Shown here piece after piece: positions 19,450-24,342 of a stretch of 24,342 nucleotides of DNA; position 1 is the first letter of the stretch, and each line of letters opens with the position of its first letter. The notes under the pieces were generated by a model that did not search any database, was not told the DNA's origin, and saw nothing but the letters and a program-made list of their open reading frames with translations. Source of the DNA: Acrasis kona (lineage: Eukaryota; Heterolobosea; Eutetramitea; Acrasida; Acrasidae); NCBI GenBank assembly GCA_026419775.2, contig JAOPGA020001501.1, positions 1-24,342 on the forward strand, written 5' to 3'. The translations under genes were made by a program, and so were the position numbers.

Positions 19450-20064
19450 CTAATTGGAAGATGGAGTATTTACATTATCTGTTATTTCAATAACACTGTC
19501 ACCAGAAGGGTCTGCTTCTAGTTTTGTAATCATATCTCTAAAGTCAGCACTGTTTTCCCTTCCAAAGTAAATACCGGCCATGCTGTTTACATGGTTTAGG
19601 CCTGACGAGTACCTTACTGATTCGTGCGCATTGGATTTCGCACCAGGCGCACTCGTCGCATCCACTATTGCAGGTGCCATGGCAACAACCGCAATGTTTC
19701 TGCTCGCCCTCTTTTTTCTGTTGTACTCTCTTAGATTCCATGAATATAGAGCGACCCTTATTACACAATAAGATAGAGTAACCGCAAACCCTAGCCAAAC
19801 AAACCAAATGCAGAAAATTGAAATAGCCTCCAATAATGTTGCGGGGGCATATTGGTCCACAAATATTGTTCCTATGACTGCTCCTATGGTATACACTAAG
19901 AAGAGCAGCAAAACAAGTGTTATTGACACGGCAACTTTCACCACTGTCGACCTCTCGTACTGTATCTCTATTTTAAAGTCTTCTTTGTTTATTGTGCCAT
20001 CTTCATTAACCATGAAGCTTCGCGGTATAGCATTCTCGGCGTGTCCCACCTCTATTGTTGGCAT
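19450..20064 (-). CDS. Two-helix membrane protein, unknown (204 aa)
   Basis: A single exon with ATG at 20062-20064. Two hydrophobic helices, about residues 41-69 and 76-106, are joined by a short loop (VDQYAPAT) and followed by a basic cluster (REYNRKKRASR), which suggests the C-terminal half is cytosolic. There is no cleavable signal peptide; the first 40 residues are polar. A third short hydrophobic stretch (NIAVVAMAPAIV) is weaker. The rest is polar and acidic with no recognised domain. An overlapping plus-strand open frame at 19580-19771 is its shadow. A hairpin-like two-TM topology could indicate an ER or endosomal shaping or scaffold role, but nothing specific is shown. Confidence 0.7.
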   Translation of the reverse strand: MPTIEVGHAENAIPRSFMVNEDGTINKEDFKIEIQYERSTVVKVAVSITLVLLLFLVYTIGAVIGTIFVDQYAPATLLEAISIFCIWFVWLGFAVTLSYCVIRVALYSWNLREYNRKKRASRNIAVVAMAPAIVDATSAPGAKSNAHESVRYSSGLNHVNSMAGIYFGRENSADFRDMITKLEADPSGDSVIEITDNVNTPSSN

Positions 20065-20144
20065 GATTTGTTTTGTGAATTGATATTTTTAATTTCCTGA
20101 GTAATTTTAGATCATCTAAAATAGGATGACGCTGATCTAAAAAT

Positions 20145-20152
20145 CCAATCAG
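20145..20152 (+). promoter_or_regulatory. CCAAT-box-like site
   Basis: CCAATCAG, the NF-Y-type consensus, lies about 80 nt upstream of the two-helix membrane protein start. Orientation relative to that gene is reversed, which NF-Y sites tolerate. Weak evidence. Confidence 0.25.
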
Positions 20153-20297
20153 AGCGAATAGATTTGCTCCTTTCGTTCAAATTAGCCCGTGACTTTATCC
20201 GAAATGATTTGACAAACCATCCATCAGCAGCAAGATATTTGTTTTATTGCAATTCACTGGGTTCATGAAACAAAGTCGTTATTAATGAATAAACTAT

Positions 20298-20303
20298 TTT
20301 ATT
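20298..20303 (-). terminator. Poly(A) signal at the SIAE stop
   Basis: The minus strand reads GCGAATTAAATAAAATAG: the TAA stop (20303-20305) is followed directly by AATAAA, sharing one base. Confidence 0.5.
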
Positions 20304-21727
20304 TAATTCGCACGGAATGAATTTACAGGTAACAAAGTAGCACTATCAATGTACACACACTGAGGATAAGGATACATTGCATAATCAACTTGACTCAATA
20401 CTTCATCGTTCGTCCCGTCAAACTCTAACACAAGAGCATTACCTTCTGCTTTGACACCCTTTGGAGTAACATTTTGTCTCTTGTTGGTGTTGATCTTGAA
20501 AATGTTTCCCAATTCGCAGCATGTTGTGCACTTTGGAGTGGCCTTTTGTGTAAGATTTCCAACGACGTCGTTTAGCTCAGCACGTACAGTTAAGGTTCCG
20601 GCCTGTGACGATGACTTGATTCCTTTCAATGTAGGTCCTTTGTAATGTACGTCCTTTTTGTAGATTTGGTTGAGAGCAATCAAAGAGAGTCTGCGACCAA
20701 CTTCTTGCTTGTCTTGAGGATGAATGTCTGTCGGGTCTCCAATGTCAATTGCTGTCACAAAGTATGTGTTTTGTAATTTGAGTGCTGTCAATTGTTTTAA
20801 TCTAAATACTGGCCAGTTCGTTCCTGGGTTCCAACCTGCTATTTGAACAAAGTAGAATGGGAAGTCGCCTACATTCCATTTGGCTCTCCAATCAGAAATC
20901 ATTTGTGGGAAACTACAAGTGTAGCGTTCAGCTGAACGTTCATCACCCGCGTTGGATTCTCCTTGGTACCATAGGGCAGCCTTGATGTTATACTTTAAAA
21001 GTGGAACAATTTGTCCGTTCCACATGTGACCGGCCTCATTAGGGTCGTTGACTCCATCGATAAATGTGTCATTGCAAATCTTTCGAGCGTCGGGACTCAT
21101 CCAGGTCTCTACGCGCGTGCCTCCCCAATTTGATTCAATTAGACCAATGGGTACCTCTCCATTAAGTGCCTTGAAAACTCTTCTACCAAAGTAATAGCAA
21201 GCGGCGCTAAAACCTTGATCCCATGGCCCTGTGAGTGAGGAAGGACTTGAGACCTTCCATACACCCTGGACATTATCTACTGGCTCTTTTGCATCATTGT
21301 GTATGACTCTGAAAACTCTCAGGTTAGGGTAGTTGGTGTCTTGAAGTTCTTTCTCAGCATCTTGAGTTTGAGAAATGCTCATTTCCATGTTACTTTGTCC
21401 ACTACAAAGGTAAACATCACCAAACACAACATTTCTGTAAACACGAAGTGTTGTTGCTTTGACGAAAATCTCAAATGGGCCACCTGCAGGGTAACTCTTC
21501 AATGGCAATTCCCATCTGCCGCTGACAGGCTTTGCTTCATATGTATCAACAACTGTGTTTCCTCTTCTTAATTGCACGTTTACTACATCGGAAGTGGTGG
21601 TTCCCCAAAGTCTCGTTCTGGTGCTATCTCTCTGCAAGACCATGTTATCGCTGATCACTTTATAGTCCACATCTTGACATAATGCTAGAACAAGGAGCGC
21701 CGAAGCAAGGAGCGCTATTTTGATCAT
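20303..21727 (-). CDS. SIAE: Secreted or lysosomal sialate O-acetylesterase
   Basis: A single exon of 474 aa. A cleavable signal peptide (about residues 1-17, ending LALC) leads into the SASA/SGNH-like esterase fold. The nucleophile is S112 in CSGQSNMEM (block I). NWGGTRVETW carries the conserved glycines, WYQGESNA is the next block, and the Asp/His pair lies in GDPTDIHPQDK. Several N-x-S/T sequons (NDT, NLT, NVT) fit passage through the secretory pathway. Known family members remove acetyl esters from the 9-position of sialic acids; in microbes that lack sialic acids they may act on acetylated plant or bacterial polysaccharides, so the substrate is uncertain. Length is close to vertebrate SIAE. 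It is divergent from TANGO2. Confidence 0.88.
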   Translation of the reverse strand: MIKIALLASALLVLALCQDVDYKVISDNMVLQRDSTRTRLWGTTTSDVVNVQLRRGNTVVDTYEAKPVSGRWELPLKSYPAGGPFEIFVKATTLRVYRNVVFGDVYLCSGQSNMEMSISQTQDAEKELQDTNYPNLRVFRVIHNDAKEPVDNVQGVWKVSSPSSLTGPWDQGFSAACYYFGRRVFKALNGEVPIGLIESNWGGTRVETWMSPDARKICNDTFIDGVNDPNEAGHMWNGQIVPLLKYNIKAALWYQGESNAGDERSAERYTCSFPQMISDWRAKWNVGDFPFYFVQIAGWNPGTNWPVFRLKQLTALKLQNTYFVTAIDIGDPTDIHPQDKQEVGRRLSLIALNQIYKKDVHYKGPTLKGIKSSSQAGTLTVRAELNDVVGNLTQKATPKCTTCCELGNIFKINTNKRQNVTPKGVKAEGNALVLEFDGTNDEVLSQVDYAMYPYPQCVYIDSATLLPVNSFRAN

Positions 21728-22120
21728 TTTTTATTTTGTTGATCTCAACGATACTGTATGTCACTATCCAATCGTGAGACAGTCAACCGAGGAGCACACT
21801 CGAAGCACCAGCCACATCATGGATACAGGAAAACAAGCAGATCAATAATTATTAGAAACAAGGGAACAGTTTCAGGGAATAATTATACAGATACTATAAG
21901 GGAGATAGAAGAATATTAATTGTGTTGTGCACATTAAAGCAAAGAAGTTGACGTTGTGTTATTCTGGTATTCTTGAATCAATCTCTTGCGATAGCATCCA
22001 AATCACATAAAAATAAGCATATACAATGAGTGACTTCTTTTCAATAGAAATTGAATGCACGAACACGAGTTCTATAAATAATATTTAAAAATTTTGTAAA
22101 GTAGTACCGATTCCTTCAAA
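21728..22120. promoter_or_regulatory. Shared divergent promoter region, SIAE (-) and TANGO2 (+)
   Basis: 393 nt with no open frame of note between two divergently transcribed genes. It is A+T-rich on the TANGO2 side and holds a CCAAT near 21769. No individual transcription start can be placed. Confidence 0.4.
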
Positions 22121-23037
22121 ATGTGCATCCTAGCCTTTGCGGTCAATGTCCATCCCGAGTTCCCCATAGTAATAATAGATAACAGGGACGAGATTACAGT
22201 AAGTAAACATCCATGCGCACTCTAACAATCAAAAAGAAAAGACCAACAAAGGATGCTGAACTTGAAAAAGAAACACAAATTATATGTGGTAGAGATATGA
22301 CTGCAGGAGGTACATGGTGTGGTATACACTCAAAAACAGGTCAATTCGCAGTACTGACTAATGTATACGAACCTACTACAAAGAAGAACTTGACGTCTCG
22401 TGGGAAGCTAGTTGATTTGTTCATAAAGGGCAATTCTGCCGATTCAAAAAACATTCTTTCGAATTGGACCGACTTTATGGGGTATAATCTACTATTCGGT
22501 AACGTAAAGGAGTTCCTACGTCCAAATAATAAGGAGCAACCTTGTCTATACTTCGCCTCCAATAGAACATGTACCTTTCCCACACAGCCTGTGGAGCCAA
22601 CCTTACACAAGTTGCATGATGGTGTGCACTGCGTGTCCAACTCATTTTTAAACGATGAAAGTTGGCCAAAGGTCAAGTATCTTCGTGAAGAACTTGAAAA
22701 AGCATTAAAAGATCAAAACAATGCAAACTTGTCGGCGCAAGAAATGTGTGACCAATTATCTCATTTACTCACTTGTCGTCCATTGTTCCCATTAGATCAA
22801 ATCAAACAACACATTATTGACCAATGTAATAGTGAAGTTTCGACTTCTGGAGAAAAAGTCATAACATCGCCAAGTGACGAAATAATGAAGATTGTACAAA
22901 ATGTTTTTGTTGACTACAAGAATGAAATTAAAACTAGAAGTCAAACCATCATGTTGGTTCACAAAAGTGGAAGTACGCACTACTTTTATAGAAATACCGA
23001 TGAAATTTGTGTTGATGTGCCGTTGCTACTGTTGTAA
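22121..23037 (+). CDS. TANGO2: TANGO2/NRDE-family protein
   Basis: Two exons, 22121-22198 and 22237-23037, with a 38-nt intron; 292 aa. The N-terminal MC places a cysteine at position 2, as is usual for this Ntn-hydrolase-like family. The name-giving NRDE motif is in IIDNRDEIT at the exon junction, followed by the GGTW motif (DMTAGGTWCGIHSKTG) and LTNVYEP. TANGO2 proteins have been linked to Golgi organisation, mitochondrial metabolism and heme handling; the biochemical activity is not settled. The C-terminal half is less conserved, with a lysine/glutamine-rich middle and the end DVPLLLL. The stop codon abuts what looks like a retroelement LTR, so the native 3' end or last residues could have been altered. 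Confidence 0.85.
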
Positions 23038-24342
23038 TGTAACATCCATTACAAGGGAACTAGCCAGTAAGGAGATGTTCGTACTAGTATCGAAGTTCAT
23101 ATGGAACTTCGTAGGGAAGTTCCACAGCGGTATAAAAAGGATGCTTGAATGTTCATAATAAACATCTATTAGAATTGATCGTGTAAACACTTGTTACCTA
23201 CACTTGTCTATACGACTATTTATTACATTTTTTACAAGAATCTTTATTCAAGTATACCCGAGAATACCGTATTAGAATGAATACACCAAGAAGAAATCCA
23301 CCAGGAACACCAGGATTTGTCACACCCATAGTGCTAGATCTTAAAGCAACAACAACAACCGAGATGCAACCACCCAGAATGGATTTTCGAACATTCTTAC
23401 AAGAAGAACAAGCAAAAGTAAATGAGTTTGCATGGAGTGAAATATGCATTGATTCAAACAACGAAGAAGTTCAACCATGGACTACAGTCATGGATAAATA
23501 TCGACCAGTAGGACCTGACGCATCGTTAAACATCACGGAAAGTACAATAGCAGAATATTTTAAGAAAGAAAAATACGAGACGTTATTAGGCCAAGCCGCT
23601 GCACAAAGAATTGCCCAGACTCTATCTTTTAGGAAGAAGTTTCTAGATATGCAGAAAGATTCACAAGCCAAACAAGAAAAAGACGTTCAACAGCAGAACA
23701 AAAGAATACATGATCTTGACGACAAACCGAAAGTTAGACAAGGAAGACTAGTTCAAGATTTACATTTCTTCGAGCAATACGTCGCCAACCATCGTGTCAT
23801 GACAAAGGACATCCTGCCTTTGTTAGCATCCATTGTGGACAAGGAAAAAGGAGTGATCATTAGCAACAGATATAGTGATCCCCTACTTAATAAACTATCT
23901 TGGAACGAGTCCAAACAAGATATCTTACTATCGCTAGACACATCCAAGACAATTGAATTTTACAAACAAGAGTTGAGAGCTATCAAGCCAAAGATAGGTG
24001 AATTTACGTTGAAGTACCACAACAGGATCTATGCCTACGTTTCCATATTAGGTATCAATGAGTACGAAGCAGCCGAGATTTTGAATATTTCATTACCAGA
24101 ATATTTCCAACGCCTGTTAAAAGTAGAGTGTGCACCAAGAAATGGATTACCTCCAAAAGTAATGACATTCAAGGAGATGATCGACTTTTTAAGTTTCGCC
24201 ATGAGTCCAATCGAGTCTACCATGTATATCAAGGGTAACCCAAGTAACAGAGAAGCCAAGACCCAATTAAGCAAGGAGTACAGGAAGAACCGCTTGAACA
24301 AGCATGTTCATAATTTAAAGAATAGGACAGAGAATAAGAGCA
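23038..24342 (+). mobile_element. 5' end of a probable LTR retroelement with gag-like frame (truncated by the window)
   Basis: A TG...CA segment with short inverted ends (TGTAAC / TTACA) spans about 23038-23226 and looks like a small LTR: TATAAAAAGG at 23131-23140 and AATAAA at 23157-23162. A gag-like reading frame starts at ATG 23277 and stays open to the window edge (355 codons). The region FTLKYHNRIYAYVSILG followed by EAAEILNISLPEYF resembles the capsid-like part of retrotransposon gag proteins. No zinc knuckle, protease or reverse transcriptase is visible, so Ty3, copia or another family cannot be chosen. The visible part looks whole, which would fit a young insertion. The LTR limits are estimates, and a host gene of unknown family is the main alternative for the reading frame. 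Confidence 0.5.
23091..23111 (+). repeat. 8-bp inverted repeat within the putative LTR
   Basis: CGAAGTTC at 23091-23098 pairs with GAACTTCG at 23104-23111 across a 5-nt loop. A further partial copy (GGAAGTTCC) follows. It lies about 20 nt upstream of the TATA-like box, so it may be an enhancer or transcription-factor site. Confidence 0.55.

Noticed and set aside
1-24342. CRISPR arrays, bacterial operons or rRNA
   Set aside because: No regularly spaced repeats, no Shine-Dalgarno-linked gene strings and no rRNA-like conserved blocks; the spliced genes show a nuclear eukaryotic sequence.

Overview
The window comes from a compact genome of a microbial eukaryote, probably a free-living protist. 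The genes use the standard code, are A+T-rich, sit close together on both strands, and are split by very short GT-AG introns. I reconstructed 20 introns by frame and homology; all are 36-42 nt, and many carry a CTAAC/TTAAC-like branch site about 10 nt before the AG. Several genes have the AATAAA poly(A) signal overlapping or just after the stop codon. The gene set (Wee1 kinase, cap methyltransferase CMTR1, a YGR210-type archaeal-like Obg GTPase, cytochrome P450, VPS10/sortilin, an NT-C2 + DIL protein, sialate O-acetylesterase, TANGO2) is generic eukaryotic. A discobid such as a heterolobosean is possible, but the sequence does not settle the lineage.

Left part (1-2100): the 3' end of a piggyBac-type transposase (zinc-ribbon C-terminus), then a small gene joining a C2HC-like zinc motif to a TIR-like domain, then about 1.2 kb of degenerate sequence without a supported gene. 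A GGG-TTAA at 1126-1132 could be the right end of the piggyBac element, which would put the TIR gene inside it as cargo (hypothesis).

Middle part (2100-13400): a membrane-anchored beta-lactamase-fold serine hydrolase (+), a 1 kb gap, a Wee1-like kinase (+) whose N-terminal and kinase frames do not join, then convergent to it a seven-exon CMTR1 (-) with a G-patch and an RG-rich tail, and a small disordered protein (-). After a 0.9 kb gap comes the five-exon Obg-family GTPase (+), convergent with a two-exon P450 (-).

Right part (13400-24342): a six-exon sortilin/Vps10 receptor (+), an NT-C2 + coiled-coil + DIL protein (+), an orphan coiled-coil protein (+), a two-helix orphan membrane protein (-), a secreted sialate O-acetylesterase (-), TANGO2 (+), and, directly against the TANGO2 stop codon, what looks like the 5' end of an LTR retroelement with a gag-like frame running off the window. 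The host genes look like ordinary, functionally unrelated neighbours. I found no multi-gene system; the most unusual spot is the zinc-motif/TIR gene beside the piggyBac remnant.
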